A stretch of 64,000 bases of DNA from Apus apus (taxonomy: Eukaryota; Chordata; Aves; Apodiformes; Apodidae): the NCBI RefSeq assembly GCF_020740795.1, contig NC_067293.1:19906378-19970377 (forward strand), given 5' to 3'. Positions 38,500 to 49,716 of this stretch are shown here, piece by piece (the first letter of the stretch is position 1; every line of letters begins with the position of its first letter). Both the position numbers and the translations under genes were made by a program. The notes under the pieces were generated by a model, which ran no database searches, had not been told where the DNA came from, and saw only the letters and a list, made by a program, of their open reading frames with translations.

Positions 38500-39180
38500 A
38501 GCCCCCCCCGAACCTCCTGCTCAGGGCCCGGCACCGCCCGCACGTCTCTCCTTTCTCCTCCCTCTGCAGAAGAGCCCGGAGCTCTGCGCATCCCAGATTC
38601 CGTGCAGGACGCGACAGGTCACGACATGGCAGGATAGGGCAGGGCAGGGCAGGGCAGGACAGGACAGGGCACGAGGAGCCGGTCCTGCTCCCGCGGTCTC
38701 CGCCTGCCCCCGCGCGGCAGCCGCCCGCACCCGCGCACCGACGGCAGCGGGACCCGCACCGGGAGCTGCTCCCTGACCCACGCACGGACACAGACCGCGA
38801 CCCAAGCACACCTGGACTCACTGCTGGATCCACGCTGGGACCCACGCCAGACCCACAGACCCTCGGTGACCGCCCCTGCTGCGGCGTCCCAGGCAGCTCC
38901 GGGGGCTGCCCCTCGGTCCCCGGGGTGCACCCCCCTATTCCCACGGTACACGGGAAGCCGAGGGGACCCTCACAGGCAAGGGAAGGGCAGGACCCGTGAG
39001 CTCCTGCAGATCCCTTCACACCTTCCAGTTGAAATGGCATTAGCCCTCAGGTGTGCCGGCCATTCCCGTGCCCCGGCCAGCGATCCTGGAGGGCTTCCTG
39101 GAGGTGTTGCCGCTGTACGGTGGCAAAACAGGGTGCCTGGCTCAGCAGGGTGGGGGTGAGAACCCGGGCGGGTGCAGACC
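38500..39180. promoter_or_regulatory. CpG-rich block, candidate CpG island
   Basis: By hand I count about 30 CpG dinucleotides in 38641-38930, far above the rest of the left 57 kb. It includes clusters such as cccgcgcggcagccgcccgc near 38708. CpG islands usually mark promoters in birds. I could not find a convincing coding exon on either side, so it could serve a non-coding RNA, an unrecognised first exon, or simply be a GC-rich patch next to the GGGCA repeat. Confidence 0.5.
38627..38672 (+). repeat. (GGGCA)n pentanucleotide repeat
   Basis: About eight gggca or ggaca units at the left side of the CpG-rich block. Confidence 0.9.
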
Positions 39181-39639
39181 AGCCAGCTCAGCTCCCTCAC
39201 GGGGAAAATACCGGGACACATTCTCCAAAAAGCTTGTAGGCAGTGAGAAGACAAGCACTCAGCATGGATGTCTCAAGCAAAAACCACGGCAAAGCAAGAT
39301 CCTATTACTTTTTAGGACACAGAGCAACAGCCTTATGGATAGAGAGGAGCAGGAGTTGTGGATAGAGAGGAGAAGGAGTTGTCCTACATTTTGCCTTCAG
39401 TGCCTCTTGATGTTTTCTCTTGTGGCACAAGAAAGGGAAATGAAAACTGCAATGATTACGAACTGGGTGCTCCCTGCCCAAAACCCGCCCTGGTGGAGAA
39501 CTTCTCCCATGTTCCCGTCAGGCTGTGGGTGTGCACAGAGCGGGATTTCAGAAGGGCTGGCTCCGGGCTCATGCATGCATTAATGGCTTGGTTGACAGAA
39601 TGAGAGCCTGCCTATTTGTTTTGCATATGGGATGGAGCA

Positions 39640-40090
39640 AGAAGGACACAGGGATAGGATGTGAATTTGAAAGGATCTTGAGAAATAAGAGAAATGGGTT
39701 TTGGGGAAAAGCGGAGCACAGTTCAAGAGGAGCAGATGTGAAGTTATGCCCTTCAGAATAATCAGGTACAGAGAAACAGGAGGGAGACTGACTGGCCAGG
39801 CAGAGTTCTCAGGAACTGCAGTGGACCTCAAGCTGAGCCTGAGTCCACCACACATTGCCTGAGGTGCCTAGACAGCAGTAGCATCTCTGAGACACACGGA
39901 AAACAGGCTCTCCTTCACTTTGCCCTGGAGACGGGTCAGGAAGAGCAGTTTGGGCAGAGCAATTTGAGAAAGATGTGGGGAAGATCAGAGAAGAATGGCC
40001 AGAAGGATCAGAAGCAAATGCTGAACTGTTGGGGGGGTTTACTCAAAAGAGAAGACTGGACAGGGAACATAATAATCTACAAAGACATAA
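39640..40090 (+). mobile_element. Probable old, degraded CR1 (L3-like) fragment
   Basis: Pieces resemble the CR1 RT region: gactggccaggcagagttct, then gtggacctcaagctgagcc, later agaagaatggccagaagga, then tttactcaaaagagaaga. All are in the + orientation and the expected order but heavily mutated and gapped. It is older than the other copies; a profile search is needed to confirm it. Confidence 0.4.
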
Positions 40091-41715
40091 GTTTTGGGGC
40101 TCTTACTAACATGACATCAGTCCAACTCCTCTAACTTCAGCCCTCCACGCCAGTGTAGATGAGGTGGGTCCTACCTGCGTTGAAAACAGGACCCCCTGGA
40201 GGCCTCCAGAGCTGCCCCACACTCTGAGAAGCCTGTGAGAAGCAGACCCCCACTGCCACACACCCAGGAAGGACATCAAGGTTGGCCTGGCAACCAAGAG
40301 GAGTTTTCAGTGCCAAGGTCCCCAGGGGACCCTTGTGCAAGGCTCTCAGCTGGCACAGCCAGTGAGTGGAGATTAAATAGCCAAGTTGCTTTGCCTCTTA
40401 TCAAAGGGCTGCTGCTCTCCCCTCCGTGGGCAATGACTCATGCTCTGCTAGAGCACTTTCCCCAGCCTCATCTGGGATGTATTACAGCCTTGGACTCTGC
40501 TCTCTTTTCTTACAGATGTGGATTCTCCTGGAATGTCTGCCTCCTCCCCTCCAGTGTCTCTGCTTCTCAGGTGTCCCCCTCCCCAGCCCCCAAGCAGGGC
40601 TCCCCTTGGCTTGTGCCCAGCTCCCAGGAACCTCTGATATATCTGTCCCAGAGCCAGCACCGCTCTGCTGCTCACTGCCACCTGGACTGCCAGCACTGCA
40701 TCCCTTCCCTGGATTTTTGGAGCTCCAAATGGGTGGGAGCAGGCTGGGCCATGCTGCCAGCCCTCCCGGAGGCTGCTCCTGCAGGGAGAAGGGTCATGGC
40801 TCTGCCTGGACATGGGTGTTCATCCCATGAAGAGCAGAGCTGGAGTGGGAAAGCAAACACCCTGGTAAGAGCAAGAAGCAGCCAGGAGCCAGCATGGCAT
40901 GTGAAAAGCCTCAGTTGCCATGGACCTGAAAGGAGAGAGAATTTTTGCCATGGGACATGATGCTCAGGTGCTTCAGGGACCAGCTGTGGTCTCACCTGCA
41001 GATGAGCACCCAAACCAAGCCCCCTGCAGTGAGGGCCCACTCCAGTAACTCCTGCTGCTGGCCCAGCTCTGCTGACCTGGGCTCTCCTGCAGGTCTCAGA
41101 GCCGTGTCCCTGCCCGGGGACAGTTTGACCTGTGGAGGAGAGGGAGGAAGACCTTGAAATTCCTGGAGGGAGGAACATATTCGATATCCAGGTGGCGAGC
41201 ACAGCTTCATTGGATCTTCATCAGGAGTTGCCACCTGACGTTTCCGAGGGGGTGATCACACTCCCCTCTGCTCAGTGAGGTTAAATGAAACTGTCTCAGA
41301 AGCCGGGACGTCTGTCAGTGCCTGGGACAGCGGTGACTCCAGGCGGCAGCAGAGCTAAATCAGATGCCAAATACTGATTCCTCCGCACGTCCCCAGGGAC
41401 TGACAGCTACAGTTACTCTTCCCATCTGTCTTCCCGCATGCAGCCCCTGGAGGAGACGTGTGCTCCTTCAGCTAACAGTGAAGACAGCAAAAGGACAAAT
41501 GCTTTCATTTCCAAGCCTATGGATTTTCTGCTCAGGTGTTTCAGGAGGGCTCTGGGTTAGGGGAAGGTGTTTGCTTCACCCCCGGAGTGGGACGCAGCCA
41601 CTGCAGCTGTAGCACCAGGGGTTGTGCTGAGCCCCTGCTGTTCTCCTCGGACTGACTCCTCCACCTCCCCTGCCCGGGGTGGCAGCGTTTGTGCTTTGAG
41701 ATCCTAGGAGGAAAA

Positions 41716-41931
41716 ATGTGCAAAAGATTGCATTTTTTGTTCCTGCTGCTTTTGCACTGCTACCAGGCAAGCTGGGAGGCTGCACACAATGGCCAGAAAC
41801 TTGGTACATATGATACAAACATGTTCTTTCTAGATAGGATGCAGCTTCATGGGAACGAGCTCGGTACTAATAAACCATCAACTAGCAGCCAAGTTTGTTG
41901 TGTTAACTCAAAAGTAATGAGGTCGTTGTGA
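41716..41931 (+). other. 71-codon ORF with signal-peptide-like start, unproven
   Basis: The ATG at 41716 (A at -3) opens 71 codons ending at 41931. The first 22 residues look like a signal peptide: MCKRLHF, then LFLLLLHCY, then polar QASWEA. The remainder is 49 residues with a single Cys-Cys pair and no family I recognise. There is no adjacent exon evidence. A leucine-rich N-terminus can arise by chance, so I list it only as a candidate secreted micropeptide. Confidence 0.15.
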
Positions 41932-43904
41932 ATCACTGGGAGCCTGGGACGTGGGGGTAGGAACCAGCTTGGAAAAATAATACATTAGGCCAAAACCTAG
42001 AGTTGAACCCTCTTTTTTTTCTTCATGGTTGAAACTCTTGAATAGTTTCTATGCCTCACATTTGTTTCCATCTCATGCTTCCAAAAAAACAGGAGGGGAA
42101 ATCCCAGGTACCACAGAAACTATCTCGGACCAGAGGAGATGCAGGAGCCTGGGGGTATGCTCAGGCAGGTCTGGCCTTGGCATCCCCCAGGCAAAGCTGG
42201 AGGGGGGGTCAGGTCCCTGCCCCAGCTCTGCAGGGACCTGTCTGGGGGTGTTGGTGATGCTGTGGTGGACGACCTGAGCTGGACAAGAAGGGCAGGTGGT
42301 AAACTCTGCCCTCCTGCCTGGCCTTGACCTAATCTTGGACAGAGGAGAGGGCTAGGCCTACCTTCCCCATCTCCCCAGCCATGCATTTTTACAGCAGCAG
42401 ATCCCAAAAGCTTTTTGTTCCTCAAAGGGCAATTGGTGGGCAGAGCATGGGGAACATGGGGAAAACACCCCTTTGCAAAAGTTTTCTTTCCTGGGGGCTT
42501 TGGGGAAGTAACTCAGTGGTGGAGGGACATCCAAGTCAGGCAAGTTCTCACGGAGAAAGGGAGCTGCAGTGGGAAAAACCCTTCACCCCAGCTTTGCATA
42601 TTCATTTATTATGATTAACAGGCTAATCCAGTGCCCCTCCTTGTGCTCTGACAACCTCAGTACCCATCTGCACTTTGAATTACCTATTTCCCTGCAAAGT
42701 GTGGCTCTTCAGACCACCCACAGTATTGCAAACAACTCCTTCTTGTCCCCTGGCTGTCTCCCAGGGAGCTCCTTCCCTTTGCCCAGCACACTGGGGTGCC
42801 AAGCTTGGCAAGGAGCAAACCCTCAGCTCCAAACACTCTTGTGCTTTGGGGGAGCTCATCCCTGAACCCAGAAAGCCCAGCCTCTCTGCTTTTTTGTCTC
42901 CACAGAGCTGTGCCCCTGCCACACTCCTCCTCAGCTCCTCTTCTCATGCTCTCTTTCTGGTAGGTTTCCCTCATCTTCCTCATCCATCAAGCCTGGGTGT
43001 CTGTTCCTCAGCAGCTGCAGATGTGTGAGAGCATTTCTGTGTGCACAGGCACACCAGGCAAGGTGGCACTTCATCTTCCTCCCATTCTCCCTGCAAAGGA
43101 GCTGCCTCTTGCCCTGTATCAAGCTCTTTTGCTCCTGAGGGCAAGGGCCATTCCCTGACCTTCTGCACTAATCCCAGTGGCTCTGCTCCCCATGCCAACA
43201 TTGCCATGTGTTCTGAGATACCAACAAGCTTGTCCTCCAGCAGACCTGTATCCATGGCCAAAGAGGTCTGAATACAGTTTCCCTCTGGTGATCCCACACA
43301 CTCGGCCACCCCCCTGTATGTGGCTGTTCCACCAGTGGCAGCCACCAGTGACACAGCAGCACCCACGGGCTGGTTAAAGCTTACAGAAGGTGCTGGAAGG
43401 GCATTACCCCACTGCCCACAGGCCTCAGAAACCCCCCATCTTTGCTCCAGAAGTTCTCTCTGGCCACCCTGGAGCAGTGGAGGTTAATCCATCTTCTTGG
43501 GGCTGAAAGCTGAACCAGGAGCAGGAATAGGTAAGCCCTTCCAAACTGTGAGATGCAGCAAACACACTGGATCAAGGAATCAGAAATGCCCAGCTCGGAC
43601 AAGCGATGTTTTATTCAGCTCTCATTTGCAAGTCTTTGCATTTGAGATGATATTGAAATTACTCCAGTTTCCAACAATGGTAAAACCAGGGCTTACACAG
43701 ACCTGGAGGAAGCTTGTCTGGCTCCCACGGCATTTCTCAGAAGAGCAGAGAACAATTCTGCAAAGAATGAGCTGAAAAGTGACATATTCAGCCTCCTTTG
43801 TTCTCCCTTCCATCAGCTGAAGCCTTCCCCTTCTCTAATTCCTGAAAGGCTCTCCGTGTAATTAACTTTGCAGGAACACGGAGCCACACGACCCCGGGAG
43901 TTCC

Positions 43905-43955
43905 TCCCCGAGCTTATAAACCCGCAGGAAGCTGAGACTCTGCTTCAGCCCAGCA
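43905..43955 (+). promoter_or_regulatory. TATA-like element, possible core promoter
   Basis: TTATAAA at 43914-43920 sits in a GC-rich context, with a pyrimidine-rich possible start about 28-32 bp downstream (near 43944-43950). No open frame with an ATG follows within 200 bp, so any transcript would be non-coding or have a distant start codon. Chance occurrence is quite possible. Confidence 0.2.
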
Positions 43956-44104
43956 CCCCCTGACAGCTCCCCCCAGCCTGGCACTGTCCAGCACAGAGCC
44001 CTGCCACTGCTCCCTCCTCCCAGGGTCCCCCTTCTCTCCTGGACCTGCCCCCACCGCAGCCACAGGCTGCTGCACCCCCTACCCCCCCCGGCCCCCGAGG
44101 GTCA

Positions 44105-44345
44105 TTCATTGCAAGTACAATTTTTATTGGATTTTGTTAAATTAAACATATGATCCCGTGTTATCTGACCCAGCTCTGCAATCTCCCAGGCACAAGCAAG
44201 CTCTGCTGCATCAGCTTTTCATTTACATGTTTATTTACTGCCTTTTAGATCACCCGGGTTGCACCGTGCAGCCTCTGATGAATAAATAACCAGTGCCCTT
44301 GTAGGCCAGATTGATTAACTGTATTTAATTAATGAGCCCAGCTCC
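44105..44345. promoter_or_regulatory. Candidate regulatory block
   Basis: An abrupt change from C-rich to AT-rich at 44105, then attggattttgttaaatt, acatgtttatttactgcc, and ttgattaactgtatttaatt aatgagc. It is repeat-free and lies about 190 bp after the TATA-like site. Confidence 0.27.
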
Positions 44346-46109
44346 CCCTGAGGATGCTCCCAACCAAAATACTGAAACCAGCCTTTTGTCTGTGACACCA
44401 CCAGAACCCATTGATTTGCAGCATTATGAAAGAGGAATAATTCAATCTCTTCGGTGATGCCATCCCAAGGCCACCTCCAAGGACAGGAGCAGGCTGGGTC
44501 ATGGTGGCTCACAGCAGGCTCACTGCCCCTCGCTGCTCCACCAGGCACCTCCTGGCCACTGGCTTTATTCCTGGTGGTGGTGGCTGGCTGGCTGTGCTGG
44601 ATCCACATGGCTGGAGGGACCAGGTGCTGCCAGCCTGCTCCCTGGTATTGGGGCACACCAGTACTGGGAACAATGGGGAAAGAGCAATTGTCCTCTGAGG
44701 GAAAAAACACTCTGCTGCAGTTCAGCAGGTGCTGACTGCTTGGCTCAGGTCAGTAAATAACAGCTCTGGAGAACTGGCAATGCAGGGATAAGGGATAAAA
44801 GAGATAAGAGACACGTTGCTGGGAACCAGGGGAGAAAGCTTCCCATCCATCCAAAACTGCTGTGGAGAAGGTGTGGAGGAAAGGCCTCAGGGTGGGCTCA
44901 CCATCAGAACCGTGCAGGGCAGGGTGTGCTGGGGGGAGCTGCCCAGCTGAGCAAACACAGCAGCATGAAGGCTCCTGGGAAAGGAAACCATGGGGAAGGG
45001 GAAGCAGCAGGCAGCCCCACTGCAGGGACTGTGCTGGGGCTGTGGGGTGGCAACAGGGATACCCACTGGTCCAGCATGGAGTTCTCTGCTCCCAGTGTCT
45101 GCACCCATGCATGCCATCTCTGCCAAAGGGAAAGCCCAGCCTGGTGCAGGTCAGCACCTCTGCTTGCTGTCTGCCTCTTGAGATCAGAGGACAACCCCTT
45201 GCTGGGCAGCATGGAGGGGCAGCAGACGGTCCCCAGACATCAGACCTGGGGACCTGTGCTCTGATGAAATCCCAGGCTGGGGACAAGTGCCACACAGAGC
45301 AGGAATTTAGGATGAGGCGACTCCGGTCTCAAGGTCAGGGGAGGTTCAGGAGGTGATGAGACAGCCCCCTGCCCAGCCCCGAGGCTCCAGGGAGGTGGGC
45401 AGCAGGCAGTGGGAGTGAGTGGGTGCAGAGAGGGGGTCTGGCCGTGCACTGTCTTGCTGACACAGGTCTGATCTGCAAAAGCTCCCCAGCTGCCTTTCTG
45501 AAAACCACCCCTGGATGTGCTGCCCTAATTCTCCATCAGCAAACGCCGTGACAGGCAGATGTGCAGAGCTCCCCTGGGCCACTTCTCACCAGGCAGGTTG
45601 CTGAGACATCACGATCCAGGGCTCAAACCCTGCTCTGAGCAGCTCCATGTGCAGACCCACAGCAGCTGGGACCTGGGGACAGGAGCCACCAAGCTGTGGC
45701 TCCCATGGGAGGCTGGGAACAGTGACGGGGGACGGTGGGGCTGCAGGGAGCTGGGGACCAGGGGACTGTGCAGGATGCTGCGGGGAGACAGAGCTGTGCT
45801 GGGGGCTCCATGACATGAACCCAAGAGGAGACCAGTGGGACTGTTCCTCAGCAAGGTCTAACCTGGAGGTTTGCAGGAGGGGGAAGCTGGAGCAGGACAG
45901 AGGGGCTGGGGCAGGGACAGCAGCCCAGAGCCAGCTTGAGTGGCAGGGCCAGCCCCCCCTGTGCTGAGGGGACAGCTGGAGGGGACAGACTGGCCTCTGC
46001 CGTGCCATCAGGGTGTCCCAGCACTCTGCCTGCTGCTCCCCAGCCTTGCCTTTCAGAGCCAGATGGCAGGTCCTGCCAGCACCTCACCCTGCAGCAGACC
46101 TTGCATCAT
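44346..46109. other. Intergenic: GC-rich, no gene seen
   Basis: GC-rich unique DNA with multiple chance frames on both strands (up to about 180 codons) that overlap each other and contain no recognisable domain. Confidence 0.5.
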
Positions 46110-46640
46110 AGAAAAGATGCCGCATGGATTTATTAATTAGTCTGCTAAATTATTGCTGAAGCTAATTGAGACCCACATGTTCCCCCTGTAGCTCCCTTCC
46201 CACCCGCCAGCATCTTGGGCAGGAAAACACAGCATTACCAGGGCTCAGCAGCGTGGGGCTAATTAGCTGCCATGGGATGCTGTGGGATGCCGTGGGATGC
46301 TGTGGGATGCCGTGGGATGCTGTGGGATGCCATGGGATGCTGTGGGATGCTGTGGGATGCTGTGGGATGCTGTGGGATGCCATGGGGAGCACCCAGCCCC
46401 CAGGGTGCCACCTGCCTGGCTGCCACCACCGTCTGCCAGGCTCAGTGCAGGGACAACCATCAGGTTTTAATTAGTCTCAAACATGATTCCTGTCACAAAC
46501 ACTCTGCTGGGGGTTGTTTGTTTTAATTTGATCAGGGACAGGCAAAGAGAAGGGGAAGAAGGAAGGTAATTAAATTTGACTAAAAATCTTGGAATGCCAT
46601 GAAAGCTGATGTCCTCATCTGCATAATCTGCCACCACTGA
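46110..46640. promoter_or_regulatory. Homeodomain-motif-rich blocks around the 10-bp minisatellite
   Basis: 46125-46170 (ggatttattaattagtctgc, gaagctaattgagac) and 46255-46270 (ggctaattagctgcc) lie left of the 10-bp array. 46505-46620 (ttttaatttgatcagg, aggtaattaaatttgac) lies right of it. The minisatellite appears to have expanded inside an AT-rich, possibly regulatory, segment. Confidence 0.27.
46271..46390 (+). repeat. 10-bp minisatellite, 12 copies
   Basis: The unit tgtgggatgc, with catgggatgc and cgtgggatgc variants, repeats 11 times followed by a degenerate catggggagc. Only the first two bases vary (tg, cg, ca), consistent with CpG decay within units. It is open in all frames on both strands, which produces spurious ORFs. 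Confidence 0.97.
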
Positions 46641-49202
46641 AGCCAGTCTGTCTGAGGGGGGACAGAGGGATGTGCAGGGGAGAGGGGAGGTGGGAAGGGA
46701 AAAAACCTCCTGGCTTGTGTTTAGTGAGTGGGGGCTGCAGGTGAAGTGGTGAAACAGCAACACCTGGGTTAAGGGACTAAACACCAACATCTGGCTGTTT
46801 TTTCCACTGGATCTTGGGGCTTGCTGGGGGTAAGTGCTTGGGAGGAGGTTGGTGTGGCTGTCTGAGCCCTGGCTGAGGGCTGCATTGTGCCAGGTTCTGC
46901 TATGGGCAAGACACCAGGAGAAGTGGCAGCATGACAAGGCTGGGTCCCTGGCCAGCAAGGCAAACACAGCTGGCTGTGACTCCAGGCCCCAGCTTTGGGA
47001 ATGCTGAGGCTCTCAGAGCTGGGCTTTTGATTCCCAGCATGAGGACAACTGAGCAGCAGGTGGGTGTAAGATCAGGCTGGGCATTTCTTCCCTCAGCCCT
47101 CCATTTGTGTGGCCCTAAACAGCTCCTTTTGTCCCTTGGTGTTTCTGTTTCCCTACTTGTGTTTTCCTGTTTAACATGGAGAAAATACTATTCCTAATTT
47201 CCCTGCTTGGCTGTCCATAAAGCAATTATCAGATAATTATTTCTGCTCATTGGCAAGTTAGTTCTAATGATGTTTGCTAAACATTTGATTATTATTGCAA
47301 ACACCACTCTGCTTGTGGAGTCAGGGCTGTGATTGCTGGAGACAGGCTGTGGGAGAAGCTGGTTTCCCAGGCAGGTGTTTTGTTTTATAGAGATTTTGCA
47401 GTCAGAGCCAGCATTTGTGATGCTGTTATGTTTTTCTGGTTGTACAGATAAAATATTTAAGGGGATCAACTTACCCTGGGTGACAAGCTGGGGGGTTTGA
47501 TGGTTAGACAGTAAAATTTCTGAGTGGTTTGGGAAGAAGCACAGAGGGGAAGAGGTAACAGGGGTGATGAGGGAGGAGGGGCAAGGAGGGACATCTCCTG
47601 TCTGTCCCTGAGATGTGCATTTGCAGCCAAGCAAAATCCTCTGGCTCTGCAGAGCAGGAATATCTGTCCCTGTCCCACCAAACCCATTGGTAGCAGATGC
47701 AGGACACAAGCCAGGGGTCTGCAGGTGCCTGGTGCTGCTGTGGGCTGCTTCTCCAGCTCCTGCACCTCCAGCTGTCACACTTGGCAGGTTTGGACATTTC
47801 TCAGAATTGATTGGTTCACCTCCCCCCACACACACACAGAAAACCCTTTTTGAGCCCTGGAGACCAATATGAAGTGCTTGATAAATGCTATTAATGGTCT
47901 ATCTGGGAGATTTTATGTAATGGGGGCCTTATACTAAAAGCTCCAGGGCATCAGAGGACAGGGATCATCCCTGCACCATGCAGTGATTTCCCCCAGGATT
48001 TGCCCATTGCTCTTGGCTACCTGAAGGCACACCAGCTTTTCTGATACTGCTCCCCCTCACTGCAGGAGCTGTGGTGGCACCAAGAGCCCAGGACAAATAG
48101 CAGAGGCCATTAGAGTGCAAAAGGCCCAGGAATCTGCTGATAATAACATGAAGAGAAGCTTCATTTCAGGCTCCAGGTGGGCTGTGGAGGAAGGAGAAAA
48201 GGTTGGTTAGATGCACGGAGCCACCTGGGTGGCATCTGTGGTTCTTTGGCTGGGAGATAGAGCCTACCCTGCACTCAGTGTTGCCCCTTCCCCACAAACC
48301 TGCTGATGATAAAACCTTACGAGGAAGGAAGGAAGGAAGTAAAGAAACACTGCAGCTATGGACTTCAGAAATGCTGGGAAGATCAAAGGGTTACCAGCCC
48401 AGGTGCTTGTAGAGCAGAAGAGGCTCCTGCAAGACAAATACTACACATGAAAGGGGACTGAAGAAAGACAGAGAAGGTTAAAGAGGTTGAGCCATTACAG
48501 GGGCAGTGGTGGGGCAGGAAAAAAAAAAGGGATGTGAGAAAAATGTAGGAGGCTTTGAGCAGCTGGGGGCAGTCTGAGATGGAGGGGCACCACAACCCTG
48601 CTTGGCAGCATGTGCAGGAGCAGAGGGGAAGCTGCAATACCACCCAGAGGCAGCAGCACCCTCTGGAGAGCACCTGAGGAGATAGTGCCTTTTCCAGTGC
48701 AGCTGTGGAAGCTGGGCCTCTTCCCCCAGCACAATAAAGCTGCCAGTGCTGGAGATAAAAGACCAGGGTCACCCCAGCAGCATGACAGTTGTTCTGGCAG
48801 CACGCTGCCTTTAGGAGGGGATGTGGTGCTGCTCTGGTCTTAAAGGAATGGACTGCATCACTGGCCTCAGCAAAAATGGGATGTCACCAAAATGAATGAC
48901 ACTTGTGAGCACAGTAACATCTGTCATTGCTGTGTCTGCACCTGAGGAGTTCCCTCAGAAAGAGTCCCAGCATTGAGTACGGACCAGCTGAGGGTGCTGA
49001 GAGAATGATCCTCTCTTATGCCTTCTGCAAGGGCAGCACAGGAGCTGCAGGGTGTTGTCCTCCTGTTTAAAAAGAATAATATAGGACTAACAACTTGCTG
49101 GTTTTCACTAAAAGGAGAGCTGGAGCATCCAGTGAGCACCTTTCCAAAGCTGTTGCTTTCTCTGCTGCCATTTGGCTGAAACATGAAGTGTTTGCAAGTG
49201 TT
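46641..49202. other. Intergenic with one AT-rich block
   Basis: No gene is seen. 47205-47470 is AT-rich and repeat-free (aaagcaattatcagataatt, aaacatttgattattattgc) and could be regulatory. A short ggaa repeat occurs near 48320. Confidence 0.5.
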
Positions 49203-49716
49203 TGTCAGAGCACACCTGGAGTGTTGTGTTCACTTCTGGTCCCTGCTTTACAAAAAGGATGGGACAGGCTGGAAAGGGCCCAGAGACGGGCCACAAGGAT
49301 GATCAAAGGACTAGAGGACCTGCCATATGAGGAGAGGCTGAGAAACCTGGGTTTGTTCAGCCTTGAGAAAAGAAGGCTTTGGGGAGACCTTATCACCACG
49401 TTCCAGTATTTAAAGGGTGGCTACCAAGAGGATGGAGACTCCCTTTTTAGAAGGAGTCACATGGAAAAGACAAGGGGTCATGGGCACAAGTTGCTCCTGG
49501 GGAGATTCTGATTGGACACAAGGTAAATTTTTCCCTATGAGGACAGTCAAACATTGGAATAGCCTCCCAAGGGAAGTGGTGGATTCCCCCACACCGGACA
49601 GTTTTAAGTCTCAGCTTGACAGGGCGCTGAGCCACCTCATATCAACTACAGTATTAGTATTACAAGTTGGCCTAGATGATTTTTGAGGTCCCTTCCAGCC
49701 TGGCATTCTATGATTC
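49203..49716 (+). mobile_element. CR1 LINE, 3' fragment, sense
   Basis: It reads through the end of the CR1 RT (gcacacctggagtgttgtgt, ..., RATRMIKGLEDLPYEERLRN, then LGLFSLEKRRLWGDL in one frame) and on to the tail ggcattctatgattc at 49703-49716. An open stretch of about 138 codons survives, so it is moderately old but longer than most copies here. Confidence 0.93.

Larger units (their letters stand above)
40091..44104. other. Intergenic: only weak candidates
   Basis: The segment holds the signal-peptide-like frame at 41716 and the TATA-like site at 43914; otherwise it is unique sequence without recognisable exons. 41110-41480 has scattered CpGs. No repeats were identified. Confidence 0.5.

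Noticed and set aside
46162..46526. Repeated tandem units resembling a CRISPR-like array
   Set aside because: There are no spacers; the 10-bp units are directly adjacent, in a vertebrate genome.
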